NCBI GenBank assembly: GCA_037389465.1
Contig: JAZARR010000019.1
Span: 1-64,000 of the forward strand
Reading direction: 5' to 3'
Origin: Baylisascaris procyonis
Lineage: Eukaryota; Nematoda; Chromadorea; Rhabditida; Ascarididae
Length of the DNA stretch: 64,000 bases
A program made the position numbers and the translations under genes. A model generated the notes under the pieces. The model was not told the DNA's origin. It saw nothing but the letters and a program-made list of their open reading frames with translations, and ran no database searches. Positions 25,543-39,429 of this stretch are shown here, piece after piece. Position 1 is the stretch's first letter; each line of letters starts with the position of its first letter.

Positions 25543-28500
25543 ATTAAGTGGAAATTTTGTATTTCATCTCAGAAATTTCATTTTATAAAGGTAGATTATT
25601 GCACCGCTATTTTCTACTAATTTTCTACCTCAGAGTACTACCGATTGGCATACTTATAAGAAGACAATTTAAACGAAATTATTCTATTTCCGTTTAATCG
25701 TGGATGATGCGTTGTTCCCAATAGAGCTATCGAATCCATAATTATCGATCTTTCAACTCATAAATTTTCAACAATCTATAAATAAAAAAAGGAATCAAAA
25801 AATTAGTTGTTTCTATAGGATTTCAAATTACTCATTAATGTGAATTTTTATTTTTAAGAAATCCGACGTTGAAATTTCGAGGACGAAAGGAATCTCAGCT
25901 AGTGGCAATCCTCCATATTCACGCAAATTTTAACTCTTTAAAATTCTGAGTACATATGCAAAGATTAACAAGTTATTTCAGGTGATATAAATATTTCTAT
26001 TTCAGCTCAAAGTGAATATAAATCATTCGATAAATTACAACGATTAAGTAAAACTCGTCTATCAAAGAAATCTTTTGAAGCTGCAAAAAATATACATATT
26101 AATTGGTATAATCATGCTATAAAAGCTCTTATCGGACAACTCGGAAAGCAATTATATAGAAACCTTGGCAAAGGTCGCTTTTATTTTGCAGTAATAATTT
26201 GCTCCATCGAACTATATAAAATAAAAAAAAAAATATAAAATATAAAAGTTTACCGCTTATTAGTGTTCCGTATGATAGAATAATTGGAATTGTTGATGGA
26301 AATCGAGAAAAAAAATATTGATGGCATTAATTGACCATTTGTCAAAAAAAGTTTGTCACCATAACTGAAAATAGCGAATTCATATATAAGCTAATAAAGC
26401 TAATATATGTAAATAAAGCTTTAGCTAATAAGGATCAACTAAAATTTCCATCCTCATCAGTGCACTAATCGCTCGTAAAGATGAGATCTTAATTCGCTTT
26501 TCTTCCCTAGCATTACGAATCTACATCCAATCAAATCGTAAGTAGGGCTTTACAACGTAAGAAGAGGAGGGTGGAAGGAAGGATGGAGAGGGAGGGGGTG
26601 AGGAGAGTTCAGAGGTGAGGAGATTCGGATAGAACACATATTGGAGAGCATAAATGATCAAAACTTTCTCAATATGCAGAGCGACTTGTTAATTGCGCTC
26701 ATATCAACTCTCTATTTCGTTTTCTTCAATTTTTGAAGTTAAATTATTGTTTACGGCAAAATGTACGTTACAGGCATTCCATAAAAGTGTACAATTGTTT
26801 ATTCTTTTTTATAATTAGAGAGAAAAAAAAACATTTTTTTAAAGCAACTTATTTGGCTGTTAAAAAATAGCCAAATATAAATGATATATATGATCATACT
26901 TTTGACCAACAAAATCATAGTTTTATATTCGAATTGAGCTAAACTACTATTTCAGTGGAGCTATTTTTCAACAATATTTCTTCATATAGCGATGGAAGAG
27001 TTTAATTTTCAAAATTGGTAATTTTCTCGAAATTTCTCACATATTTTCAATGCAAAAATAAAAGAATAATCGAAAAAAAAGGAGCTTATTATATGGTACT
27101 TATTATCGCTGTGAAACAAATAAAGAAATGAACACTAAAGAATATGTAAAGTTTTTTTTTTATATATCTTTGTGAGACTATGAAAATATTTGTATTACTT
27201 GTAGATGATCGTCAACATTATTTACAATGTTTGAATCGAATCAACAATGAGGCAGATCTTTCGGCTGGAGCAAAATGTATTGTTGATGCACGCAAACGAC
27301 TTCTCATAAACCGGAAGAATTATGCAAAATGGACAACAATCGAACACCATTCAAAGCTTATTAGTCCAAATACCTTTAGTAAAACAAATGAGCATAAATC
27401 ACCGACATTTTCGCTTATTTCATCTGAACATCGAAGTGAGAAAGAATTAAAAGTCAATCGAAGTGCTCAACATTTAACCAATCGAATATTCAAAAATTCT
27501 TTTCAATCAACAATTCAACAGTCATTGAAAGAAGACGATTGCATTCAACATGTTCATCAAGAAAGAAAACATTCACGACAAATTCAACTTCCCGAAGTGC
27601 AATCGTATTCATCAACTACTCGTAGAGAAAATGTTGATCAACAACGATGGATATCCGAATTGCAAAAACGAAAGAAATTAACATATGAAAGAAATCGTTC
27701 GCAAATCACAACAACCAATATTCAACCGCAGAATAACACAAAGAAGGGGAATTCCACAATATATCCAACAAAAATAAAAACATCTACTGAAAGATCTAGT
27801 TATGCAAATTTTCATTACAAGTTCAAACGTCATACAGTGGACGAATTGCCGATCAATTCAAGGATCATAAGCTATAAAAGAAGGAAACGAAGTCCATATC
27901 GTTTAATCACAAATATGATAACAAGAACTGATAGCGAAATTATTGAGGTAACAATAATATTTTTTTTTTTTTCAATAACTATATCTATCATCCTCATTAA
28001 TTTTCCTCCTATTTCCTCAATATTTTATAACTTGAATTTTTCTCAAAAAACTCATTCTTTTGTAAATTCTCATAAGAAATCTACTTCGAACGTTATGTTT
28101 CAAAGGGGAAGTTAAAAAAAGTTAAATTATATGAGTAATTTTCAGCTTCGAAATTTAAAAAGTTCATCGCGATAACGATATAAAATTTTTTTTTGTCACT
28201 TTGAGTCTCCTTTCTTTCAATTCCTTTTTCTCACTTCTGAGATGTAAAAAAACGGATTCCGCTGAAATCATTGCCCCAGTGAAAACTTGTGTGATTTTGC
28301 ACAGCAAATTGTGGTGTGCTCATGTCTGTGCGTCTGTAGGTGTCTGTCTGTGTCGGTGTGGAATTTGTGCGATGGAATGGTTCAATTAAATTTTGTATTC
28401 AAATGCACACTTTTATTGTTAAATGATAGATTATGAGACCGACTGGTTCAACGTCTGAGAATACGATATCCATCTGCTTTACTAATCATCTTTCCAGTTT

Positions 28501-31500
28501 CATCATTTTTAGAATATTCTTTATTTAATTAATACTTATAAACTATTTACATGAGAAAATTAGACAAATATTTAGCAAAGATTTTCGATCAACCTTTATT
28601 TATTTATTAAGTGAATTAATGTAAACGTTTTCGACAGGTGAAACGGATGCGAAAATTACCAAAATTACTCGACGCATATACATCGAACACACCGATACAA
28701 CGGGTAATTTTGTTTTCGCTTTATTTCTTATTATTTATTTGTAAAAATACCTCATTATTAGTGGCATTATTCTTGATTTCAACGGATAAGGACCGAAACG
28801 TGTTCACCTTTTGTTCTCATAGGTAGTCTACCCGTGTCTTCGTGCATTCTTAACAACTATCTAGTCTCCTAACAGTCTTCTATTGCGTCTCTGCTCATAC
28901 TTACGTGATGTTTACTTCTGAATTAAAAAAAAAAATTGTTTTTCTTTTCTTTTCTTAATTTTCTTTTATCGGAGCACCATATTCATCTGGGTCTATACCA
29001 ACGTTGTGCACATAAATGACTTTACGTCAATATTATCTCAGTAGAACACTTTTACCGTTTTTGATCTATCGATCATATTTTTTATAAAACTTTCAAAAAT
29101 TGTATAATTATTGCTGAGCATAGAAATTATTTTATAGGATTGAGAGAAAATGGTTTGTTGTTGAGTTTTTCAAAAGTTGAGAGTTTCACACTGAAAATAA
29201 CATAAAGTTTTTTTTTTTCAAAATTTTTGATATATGGGCTAGAAATTCTCCTCAATCTTCATCCGAGGTTCTGGCGAGTTCCAAAATCACCGTTTATCTT
29301 CACGTCCACCATTTCGCACTCAACAATTTTCACTAAGGATTTATCCATATTTCGTTTAGCACTTCAAATATTAATGCGAAAAAAATTATGCAAATTTTCA
29401 CAATTATTAACACAAAAAAAGTGTAAATTCATATGGGAATAAGAGAACATAATTACGAAATCATTAGCTGAACGATTGATTCATGATGATCTCCAGTAAA
29501 ATGACCTCTTTGTTGAATTTGACAATTGTTGCAAATTGCTAATGATAACTTTCGAGTTGTAAAACCTAAAAACTTGACTAATTTCCAGTGATCATTTCGG
29601 AATTAGTAGAATCCAACCGGGTTGCCTTAACTTCTATGTGTAATCTCGTTCCAAGGCATTGATTGCCCTATCAGAGCAAATAACTAAAAGAGATCCCAAT
29701 GATGTTTTCCTGAAAAAATACCCATTCTTTTCAATTTACCCTTCCAAGAGATAATTATTCTTTGTTCGTTGAAACTATCTTCTCTAATAAATTCGTTCTT
29801 TTATGATTTTATTATTTATTTAGGAAAATGGGAAAGCAAAAATATTTGGCATTAAATATTTGAAATATATGCAACAGTAAGTAATCCAATAATTAATTTC
29901 AGGTCACTAAATTAGTTCGTACCATAATGAACGGTGAAGAACCAAATAATAATTGGACATTGTCGTATAATAAATTAGTCGAATTACGTAAAAATATGAA
30001 TGCGAAGAGAAAATTACCTGGTGCGAAAGTATACGACTTACGTTTATATGATATCGTTGTTGGAAATGATAAACCGACTAAAGCACCTGGAAAAAATGTA
30101 AGTTCACCGCCTCTTCATACTCGATTCCAAGCGATAAATACAAAATAGGCGTAACTAATATTTGGAAGTAGAGAGAAGATGGAAAACCCATTTATAGACT
30201 ATAAAGATTATTGCATTGCGATAGATATGCTTATGGGAGAAAAGCTTGGCCTGGCAACAGCCAGTAATGGCCCGATAACGCGGTGAAAGGAATTTTAGAC
30301 TACGTTGACTGCATAAAGATCCACACTAGCTTCGATAGTAAATTTCCAAAATCGATCATAGAGAATCGCAGGAATGCAATCAATATAAATAACCACGTCC
30401 TATATTGAAGTGTTGCGAATTCTTTATGTGCAACGACCATTTCTTTATATGGTTGTCTACGATTAAACGCTATCACAAAAACATTGCTTTTCCCTGTTTT
30501 TCATCAATTTAAAGCGACACACGAATCATCGTTATGTTCTCTCATCGTTGTATAAAATTTAGAATAATTAAGTCACATATTTCTTTGTTTTAGTTGAAAA
30601 TCTTCACCCTCTAATTTACGAACGATATAACTAAATTTAACGGACTTTCTACCCTTTGCTAACTTTGCATGAATGCCTAAGAATCTATCTCTATAACGAT
30701 TATACCATCGTTATAAATATAACGATTATATAATAATATAACGAAAATTTAGCTTTTATAAAAATTCAACTTTATAAATTTTATGACAACTATTCATAAC
30801 GATATCGTTGAATCTTTCCATTTGGCTTTTATTTCCGCAAAGTTCATTTTTAATTTCATACAGAATTACGTGCTTGAATTATGAAGCATATTTAGATGTC
30901 GTCGTTTTCCGATTTTCTGACGATGGCTTTCGACTTGGTCGATACGTTCAGTGGAAAAACCACTAAAGATGATAATTGGAATGTGAAAATTTTAAGTCCG
31001 AGAATCGCACCTATATTACCCGAGAAGGTAAACCATTCAGCAATAACTGTCCGTCTAAAAAATTTTCTCAATTTTCAGTCAATCTCATTCGGCCGAGATT
31101 TTAATTTTTAGAATATTAATAGTGTAGAGAATAGCAGAAAAATAAAATCTCCTTCGAATCGTCATTTATTATCGGCTTTCTGGCTTCTTTGTCATTAGGT
31201 ATGACCGTTTTTTAGGCGCAAAATTAAAAGATTTCTTTACGACCTTTGAAATTCTCTAACAGCTTAACACTAACTATATTAATGCAAAGCGTAATTAACA
31301 TCAATATCTTATATCATCGTTTCTATTCCATTTGGGTTATAGCATTCGTAACGTTGGCAGAATTCGCCTACATTTGAGAGGGTTTCTATAGGGGTAATGA
31401 ATGAACCGCATAGAATTTACCGGCTCGAAACTCGATTTGTGAAAGGGTATCTTGTATTTGGATATATTTTCTTTTTCTGTTTTTTATTACTCTTCACGTA

Positions 31501-34500
31501 TTTTTATTCATAAAGGATTTCATTGGTTGAGGAAATTTGAAATGAAACTTGAGGATAAAGATTTACAATATCTAAAAGCTTTTTAAGTTTATAACGACAT
31601 TAAAAGTGAACCCTATAGTTTATATTTCGTAAATCGTCACTTAGCAAGCGCCTTAAGATTTGTCCGCGACGATATGCTTCTCTAAATTTTCGATTTTAAT
31701 TCTTCATCTCTCCCCTTTGTCCCGTTCTTTTCTTCCGTCGTTTATGTTGTTGCTTCTTGCCATCTAAATCCCTATTGTAACATTCTACTTCACAATTTTC
31801 TTCCATTGTTTTTTCTTTCTTTTTTTTTCGAAATTTTTATTTAGAATTTTCATAATTTTTTCTTCCAAATGTATAACTGTAGTATCACTATTCAGCAATT
31901 TGTTCAATAAACTATCATTGATATTTTTGAGAGAAATGAAGGTTTCATTCTTTTTAATTAAATCTGCTCTAAACTAATTTTTTCTTTAATGCTATGAAAA
32001 TCGAAAAGGTGGATTCATTTTTATAGGTCTAAACCTTACTTTGCATTCTTCGAATAGTTCCCCTCCTCATGACCATCTATATATGCAAGGATATTTACGA
32101 CCTTTGAACTTTCCTCGAGATTTTTAAGGCATACAGTGTTCTGAGTAGGAGTTTTCTCAACTTTCTCAGCGTTTAAGGTTAACTCTTTATATGTGTCGCA
32201 ACTTTCAAAGACGGAAGTAAAAACAGTAAGGGAGCTCTAAATAAAATAAAGAAGTGTGCAAAATATTTACAGTATGAAATCAACATTACAGTATCAGTGT
32301 TACGCTATCAGTGTTACAGTATAATTTACAGTATGAAATCAATGTTACATTAAGGAAGATAGAACAAAGCGACGACATTTGTTATCACCATCGGTGCTAC
32401 CATTCTACAACGATGATAGTCCAGATACAATTGCACCCCTTCCAAAGGTTCGATTTTATTGTTTTTTATCTCTTAATTCAACTTGTTTCTTTTTTCTTTA
32501 TTGATTAAATTCACTCAAATTAAAATCAAAAAAGCGAAGAAAACATATAAAAGATAGAAAAAAAATCTTTGAAAACAATAAATGTTAATTTGAATGAACG
32601 CTGAAAGCTTTATAGTTTATTTGAATAGAAAATTTTATATGGTTTATTTAAAAAAATTAATTTTTTCCTTTTTTCACTACGTTTCGTGAATGCCGCATAG
32701 AATCGTATAGAATTTTCGGGGAAGGGGAGGAGCAGGGGAGGGGAATCTCGTTATATCTCAGAATGCTCCTCTAGATGTTTATTTCTGAATGATTCAATCC
32801 CTCCTGTCTTGTTGAGCATCAACAAACTCATAGCACCAATTAAATATATAGATATACTTCTGGTCCTTCCTCCTCCTGGCCGCTCTCTCATTTTCTAATA
32901 GCTCTTTTCTATTATATGGCATCCGCATGTGAAGAGGAATTTCCTTTCGTCGTTGACGGGGAAAGTTCATTATAATTAATAAAGATCGAAAAGGTTTAGT
33001 GAAAATATTTAAAAAAAGAAAATAAACGTATATGCGACAATTATATATGTTTTTATTGATATCGTAAAAATGTGCATAATTAATTTACTCTTGGATTATT
33101 TATCATCGTTCGTAATATTCAAATTGTTCGTTCAATTGAAATCATATCATTTTGAATAAATAAAATTTAACTTTGCAAAATAAAATAAAATTTTTCGTTG
33201 TGCTTACAATCCATTTCCTCGGCTAAAACGCTTCATTTTTAAAATTTCTATATTTTATCTTTTATCTTTTGCAGTATGTTTCCTTCTTTTCTCGTTTCAT
33301 TCACCATCAATAACATTTCACTCTTAAAAAAGACTATAGTTAAACTATTTGCTCTCCTATGAAACCTACTTTCCGTTTTCATTATATTTGAAATATTGAC
33401 CACTGATAAATGTTTGGATATTCAGGATGAATATACCTGTTCATATAATTTGAGAGGAATTATTCTTTCCTTATACGCATGAAAAATTCATATTTATTTT
33501 CAGTGTGTTGATAAAGGAGTTAAATTGAATTGAGCAGAAATATTTTCAACATTTATAACTCGTTACAATTTTTTAACAAATAGGTGGATTGGATCATCTG
33601 AAAGGACGGCTAATGATGGAAAGTAATTCACTCCTGGTTCCTGTTTCATTCCATAGGCTACTTTATAAATCTATAGAAAAAAAAGCTAAAAAACAACAGC
33701 ATCTTCCGCAGTAGTGAGAACAATAATGCACGATCGTTTGTATTCATCAGGTGTTAGAAGCAACCGGTATGTCTGAAAAAGACCGACAAGCGGTATTGGA
33801 GATGGTAATGGATGTATCGGGTGCAAAGCAAGCTGTCGAAACAAGCCTCGATATTCTTCAAAATATCAATTTCTTTGGATTTGAGGCCGAAATCTTCGAG
33901 GTATAGGTGATTTATTTTCACCTTAGCAATAGTATTGAAGGGGGACAGAGGCAGTACTAGAGTAAGGTGGAGAGAGAGAGAGAAAAAGAGAGAGGAAGAG
34001 AGAGAATGGAAAGATATATGTGCTTTGTGTGATCTACTTTCGAGCCATTTATTCATTTTTTGCTTTAACAGTCTTTCAACCATTCACTTTTAGATCATTA
34101 GCCGGAATCCATTAAAATTGACTAAGCGTACTTCTAATTAAACTTCTCAGATAACATAATATCAGGCGGCAGTGCAGTAAACAATCCAATCGGTTCAATA
34201 TGAACCTAATAACTGCTAAACGAACATAGACAGACATACAGACAGACAAACAAACAGAAAGGAATAATCCAGTCATTATAGAGTGCATATTGTTATTACT
34301 CCTTTGGCATCTTTACACCTGTTTAGTTAAATTAATTTTTTTTTTTGTTTATCGCTACAAAATGATACCATTTTCTATATGAATGGAAATAGATTGCGTA
34401 GATTATCGTTTATTCTGTTAGAAAACAAATGCAGAATCCACTGGAAAATCTATAGGGGATATGCGGTTCTATATGAGCGCTTAGCAGACCAACCGCTTTC

Positions 34501-37204
34501 TTAGGATATCAATAAGTAATAAAGTATGTTGGTTAGCGGTTCATATCTCAACCGATCCAATATCTCGTACAAATTTTCTGGAAAAGATGTTTTTTTAGGA
34601 TTCAATTGGCGTAGAATTCGACTTAGCGGGCAAAAGATGAATAAAGTTGCTTCGGCACTTTGATTCCCCATAAATGCTTTTAAACTGTTGCACAATAGTA
34701 ACTCCAACAGTAAGTATTAATAACTTTAACGGGTAATTATTAATAACAAATACTAAGTAACTCTAATGGGCAATTTATATCTACCAAATTTTCGGGTTAT
34801 AACTTTTATGAGTAATGAGTCGAAGCTGCTGAAGATGCCGATAGATAGGCGTTGCGCTTTGCAAGTGAAAGTTATAGATGCATAGAAAGGATAAAAAATA
34901 TGGTGAATGATATGTGACGAGTAGACAATTTATTAGTGAAATTTTCTCTAACAGATAAATTAAAAAAATTTTTTTAAAGGCTACAGAACGATTAAGCAAT
35001 CTATTCTCATCGATGGAGAAATCATTCAATAAATTACAAAGTAAAGAAATGGAACGAAATGGATATACATTTTTGGAAACAAAACAAATCAAAAAACTAT
35101 TTGATGGACATGGTATTTTAATTTTTTGAAAAATTTTATTCAATTTTATTTCAAATAGTTTATGCAAATTTCAGCGTTAAAACATCAAACGAATGATGGG
35201 GTCAATGAGTGCCCAAAATTTTATGCGATATTAATTTTTTTTTGAATGAAATTTAATTGCTTCTGAAATTTTGACTCTACAATTGTGCAATTTCTTTGAA
35301 GTCTTGAAAATTTTGAAATTTTTTTAAAGTATTGATATAATCGTTTCAAATAAAAGAGCAAAGTGCAACTAGTTCGATCCATGAAATTCATAGTTATGGT
35401 CTATTGAATCGAAAACTTCGCATAAATGAGAAACGATTTCAGTATGACGAAATAAATTCAATTTTTCAACGGAATTTTTCATGAAATGATATATATGAAC
35501 TATTCCGAAAATACTTAATATTAATGCAGTGCTTATTTTTGCTAGTAATATTTCTCTACATTCTCGCTTATTATAACGCTTCGATATTAGAGTTGCATAG
35601 TGATCGTTTAGATAATATCAGCACTATCAGATTTTAATTCGCTCAATGCTGTAAGAATTCTTATTCCAGTTTATTGCTCATCTTTGAGGCATTTTTGATC
35701 TCAGTTTTAATAATCCCCAAATGTAACTTAATAAATGCTATTTAATTGAGCGGTAATAATGACATTGCGTAAGTATTGCTTGCTGCGGCATACCCATATA
35801 ATTTCCTATATTAATTTTCCCTTTAAAAACACCCCGAATACCTGTAAGATAAGTAGGGCGGCAAAACGAATGATTCGAGCGCTCAATTCTTTCTTATATC
35901 TAACAATCCCCTTAGGGCATCTAAAAAAATACCGACGCAGCACTTGTTATGCAAGCTGTGGTGATCAACATTACTGTGGTATATTCTTTATCAATTGTCT
36001 GTATTGCGTTAGCATAAAGTATATTGAAATTTATTAGGTTTGAAGAATCCAAGCGATGTTGACTTCGATCTGGATGAATATGCAAAGCTAAATAGAAAGC
36101 AACGCAAGGAAGCACTATGGCAACAAATTGAGCGAATCGCTTCCAACGGAAGCAAGGTTAGCACCACCCGAGCCAGCTTTGCCAACTTGCACATCACCAA
36201 TAGACACAATAGCACTAATTAAGCAGTAGAGGTGGAAATCTTCTTTAATGAAACCTATGTTAAAGTGGTTACTGCTTCCGGCACCGAATACAGTGGGGCA
36301 CTGATGGACTTCTGGGTCTTCTTTAGTGAAACTTATCGTTCAGCTGGAAGTAGGGATGAGGTAATGAGGGATTCAAATGAACAAATACCCTCTTTCCCAC
36401 GAAGAAAAATGTGGCGACCAATTTGCACTTTCGTTATCGCTAAAAAGACCGATAGAGTAAATTTTAAGTAAAGTAAATGACTAGTACATAGTCTCGTTTA
36501 GCGTTCTGTTGCAATATCTGTTTAATGAAGCTTACGTATTAAAATCGATTTTTATAGAAAAATATTGAGTTATTGAGCAAGGTTATTCACATATGAATTT
36601 ATGAAAATTACTATGATAGATAACATTAAAAAAAATTAAATTTTACACAAATTCACTATCGTTTAGCTTTCCGTTCTTCGAAATTCACTTCTATATTTTT
36701 TCTTTTCCGTTAGCGCATTCTTTTGAGAGGTTTTATTTTCAGCTTCACGTTAGAGATAAGCGACAGATAATCAGTGTTCTGAATCCAGTCGTATTGGCAC
36801 CGTACATGTTTGCACCGGTGGTTGGTATTAGTGTTTTAGGACCAGTCGTTCTATCTCCCAATGTTTTCAGTCCACTTCTTTTGAATCCAAGTCTACTGAG
36901 TCCTTTTGTATTGAGTCCAAGCGTTGCTACACCATTCATCTTATCGCCTTATTTATTGTCTCCTTATGTTATGACGCCAGTTTTTGCCGCACCATTTATC
37001 CTTAGTCCATATGTTTTATCACCAAATGTATTAAATCCATATGTCCTTAGTCCACTTATACTTAGCCCATATGTGCTATGTCCAGATATACTATCACCTC
37101 AAGCCCTTGGTGGACCAATATTATCACCATCAATGTTTTCACCTTCGGTACTCACCGAATCGTTCCTCATGGCTAGTGTTCTATCACCAACATTCATGTC
37201 ATGA
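24808..37204 (+). CDS. MLT-10-like moulting-cycle protein
   Basis: Eleven phase-compatible exons: 24808-24868, 26006-26173, 27205-27947, 28638-28703, 29903-30097, 30896-31027, 32355-32447, 33751-33900, 34980-35112, 36038-36156, 36743-37204. The product is 773 aa. MLT-10-family (Pfam Moulting_cycle) proteins are secreted and needed for cuticle replacement in nematodes. Residues 1-21 are a signal peptide (MQIIALKLSTIILLTIVLQQ). Exon 3 (about 77-324) is hydrophilic, rich in Lys/Arg/Gln/Ser, and ends near KRRKRSP, a possible furin-type site. Family blocks follow: ILSPRIAPILPEK, LLSPSVLPFYNDD, VLEATGMSEKDRQAVLEM, FDLDEYAKLNRKQRKEALW. Residues 621-773 hold about fourteen LSP/FSP repeats (VLSPNVFSP, ILSPYVLSP). 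The small exon 7 has a weak acceptor and was placed by its family motif. An AG (CTTCAG) lies 17 nt before the ATG. I cannot say whether it is mlt-10 itself or a paralogue. Confidence 0.94.
25450..25541. repeat. (TA)n microsatellite in MLT-10-like intron 1
   Basis: About 90 bp of pure TA dinucleotides. Confidence 0.97.
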
Positions 37205-37434
37205 CTATATCAACTTAATGGAAATGTTGTTTGTTGGCTCAAATATTAGCCGTTCTACATAATGATTTTCTGGCTGATAAACGATTGTTACATTTGTATA
37301 CTGAGTGGTATGAATAATGATATATGATAGAATTGTGAATACAGTTGATCTGAAGATCATTTTCTACTATTAGTTTTTATGAGAATATCGTATTTTGACA
37401 TAATTCGATAAAAATTTGTCAATTTTGACATTTA

Positions 37435-37659
37435 ATGGAAATTGTCAAAATTTGTCAAAAACATCTTTGGTCAATTAAAGATAATACATTTACATTTGAC
37501 ACGATCGCATTTTCTATACATAAACGTAAAAAAGAAAGCTTCATTACAGTGAAGAAAGCATTTCATTTCATCTTTCATCTATATTATACAGAAGATCGTA
37601 AGGAATTTTCACCCTTGGTCCAATTAATGCAGGAGATCGGAGGCGATTTTACTCTTTGA
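37435..37659 (+). CDS. Small open frame downstream of the MLT-10-like gene
   Basis: An ATG-to-TGA frame of 74 codons (starts MEIVKICQKHLWSIKDNTF) lies 230 nt after the MLT-10-like stop. It has mixed composition and no signal peptide or domain that I recognise. It could lie in the 3' UTR, be a small gene of its own, or be chance. Confidence 0.22.
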   Translation: MEIVKICQKHLWSIKDNTFTFDTIAFSIHKRKKESFITVKKAFHFIFHLYYTEDRKEFSPLVQLMQEIGGDFTL

Positions 37660-38224
37660 CGGACGTTTTCAGACTTATGAGTTGATAGTGGGATGTTATT
37701 TTTTCATTAAAATGTGACAAATCTTGTTTTTTCCAGAGGTGACTTTTTGGTTTGTGTAGGTGTAGTGTAAGTGGGCGAAAAGTGTGTGTATATGCCATGT
37801 CCATACTTAAGGGTTTCGGGGCTTCGGAAACCCCAAGGATTCGAGTTGGGCAAGCGTGTGGTATCAGAAAGAGAATGAATTGAGCTCTATCCAGTGAATG
37901 CTACCGTGGTGGGGAGGGGTAGAAGGCTTGATGTAAAATGAGTGTATATTTTTCCCTTTCAAATATCTGAGTATGTTTTTCTTTTTTTCCCTTTTTCCCT
38001 TAATATAAATTGTGAAATAAAAAATGTGTAGTTAATAGGCTTCTTGCGATCATCACTTCATCATCACTTCTTCCTGCGATCAACATAGGTTTTATTTGTT
38101 TCTTCTTCCTGGATTCTTTCTGTTTTCGTCCGTTTTTACGTTATTATTAAATAATGTATATTTCTTAGATTCATTTTTTGAAGATCTGTTAAGATTAAAA
38201 ATTAAAATATGTGAAATTTCTATT

Positions 38225-39135
38225 GAAATGTACTGTGTTGGAGATTTCGGAATTTTTTTCTCGGCAACGGTTAGGCTTGTGGAGTTTCGGTTTGCTTAAT
38301 TCGGCGCAACTTTAAAAGCTCTATCAAACGGTACATAGCGTTTTATATTTTGAGAGAGAAGTTGAAAACCGAATCGACCGGCCAGAATTTCTGAGATGTC
38401 GATCTTTGCGATTTTGGGGGTTCTCGTTCTCGGCCGTTATCTCATATGGTGTTGTTCGGTCTATTGATTCGTCATCAGCTCGCCGAGACCTCTCGAACGG
38501 TGTATAGACTACCCCTGAAGGCATATAGAAGCCGAGAAAAAAAATCCCAAATTTCGCAATTTTTCACTCATAAGGGGTAGCACGGGGAAAATTTCGAAAA
38601 ATATTTCCCGTCTCCAATTTCCATGATTTGGGTATCAAACGATAGAGTTTCACGAGATGTTCAAGAATATATGCCCCGCTTGCTGTTTTACTCGAAATAC
38701 GACGAAACTAAGATGCACGAATGTTGTATTTGTATATAAATGTACTGTAGTTTATATTTCTTAATTTTTTTCTCAGCAATGGTTAGCGTTATGCGGTTAC
38801 GCTTTGCTTTTTCAAGTGAAACTTTAAAAGCTCTATCAAACGACATATGGCTTATTACACTTTGAGAGAAAAGTTGAAAATCGAATCGACCGGCCAAAAT
38901 TTCTGAAATCTCGATTTTTGCGATTTTGGGGGTTCTCGTTCTCGGCCGCTATTATATATGGTGCTGAACGGTCTTTTGATTCGTCATTAACTCGCTGAGA
39001 TCTCTCGAATGGTGCATAGACTACCCCTGAAGGCATATAGAAGCCGAGAAAAAAAATCCCAAATTTCGCAATTTTTCACTCATAAGGGGGTAGCACGTGG
39101 AAAATTTGGAAAAATATTTTTCGTCTCGGATTTCG
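38225..39135. repeat. Tandem repeat, two units of about 512 bp
   Basis: The segment with GCTCTATCAAACG at 38318 recurs at 38830. Both units share long, only slightly diverged blocks (ATCGACCGGCCA, GATTTTGGGGGTTCTCG, CTACCCCTGAAGGCATATAG). The second unit is incomplete and runs into different sequence after about 39130. Both - strand units keep an open frame of 66 codons starting MPSGVVY, but the shared sequence extends well beyond it, so I treat this as a repeat and not as genes. Confidence 0.85.
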
Positions 39136-39291
39136 CTAATTTTGGTACCAAATGATAGATCTTGATGAGGTGATCTCGAATAAGTGCATACTCTCTCTGT
39201 TCGTTGTGTTTTCGGGGAAATATGCGTTATTGAGGGAGAACCAGAGACTCGGCGAGGTATGCCATTCGCACTGAGAGGTTGGTTCACGAGG

Positions 39292-39366
39292 ACTCGGGTA
39301 GCCGAGTGGTTGATAGAGCGGGTGTGGTTGCGCCGTATGTTGGTTCGATGCTGCCTGCCGTTTAAT
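39292..39366 (+). ncRNA. tRNA-like element (pseudo-tRNA or SINE head)
   Basis: It has a good internal promoter box A (TAGCCGAGTGG, 39299-39309) and a box B-like GGTTCGATGCT (39342-39352), spaced as in a tRNA gene. The T-arm stem and acceptor stem do not pair well, so it is unlikely to be a working tRNA. A tRNA-derived SINE or degenerate Leu/Ser-type tRNA is the best reading. Confidence 0.35.
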
Positions 39367-39429
39367 CGTTGCAAGTTTTCGGTTTGTGTTTATTTTTTCA
39401 TGGTTTTTCCAAAAATTGACGGCCCATGA

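Noticed and set aside
36232..36471. Open frame of 79 codons in an MLT-10-like intron
   Set aside because: It starts with GTG, lies between exons with matching phases, has an internal repeat, and lacks a family match or own splice signals.
38324..39036. Two similar - strand frames starting MPSGVVY
   Set aside because: They follow the 512-bp tandem repeat unit, and the similarity extends beyond the frame, so they look like repeats and not duplicated genes.
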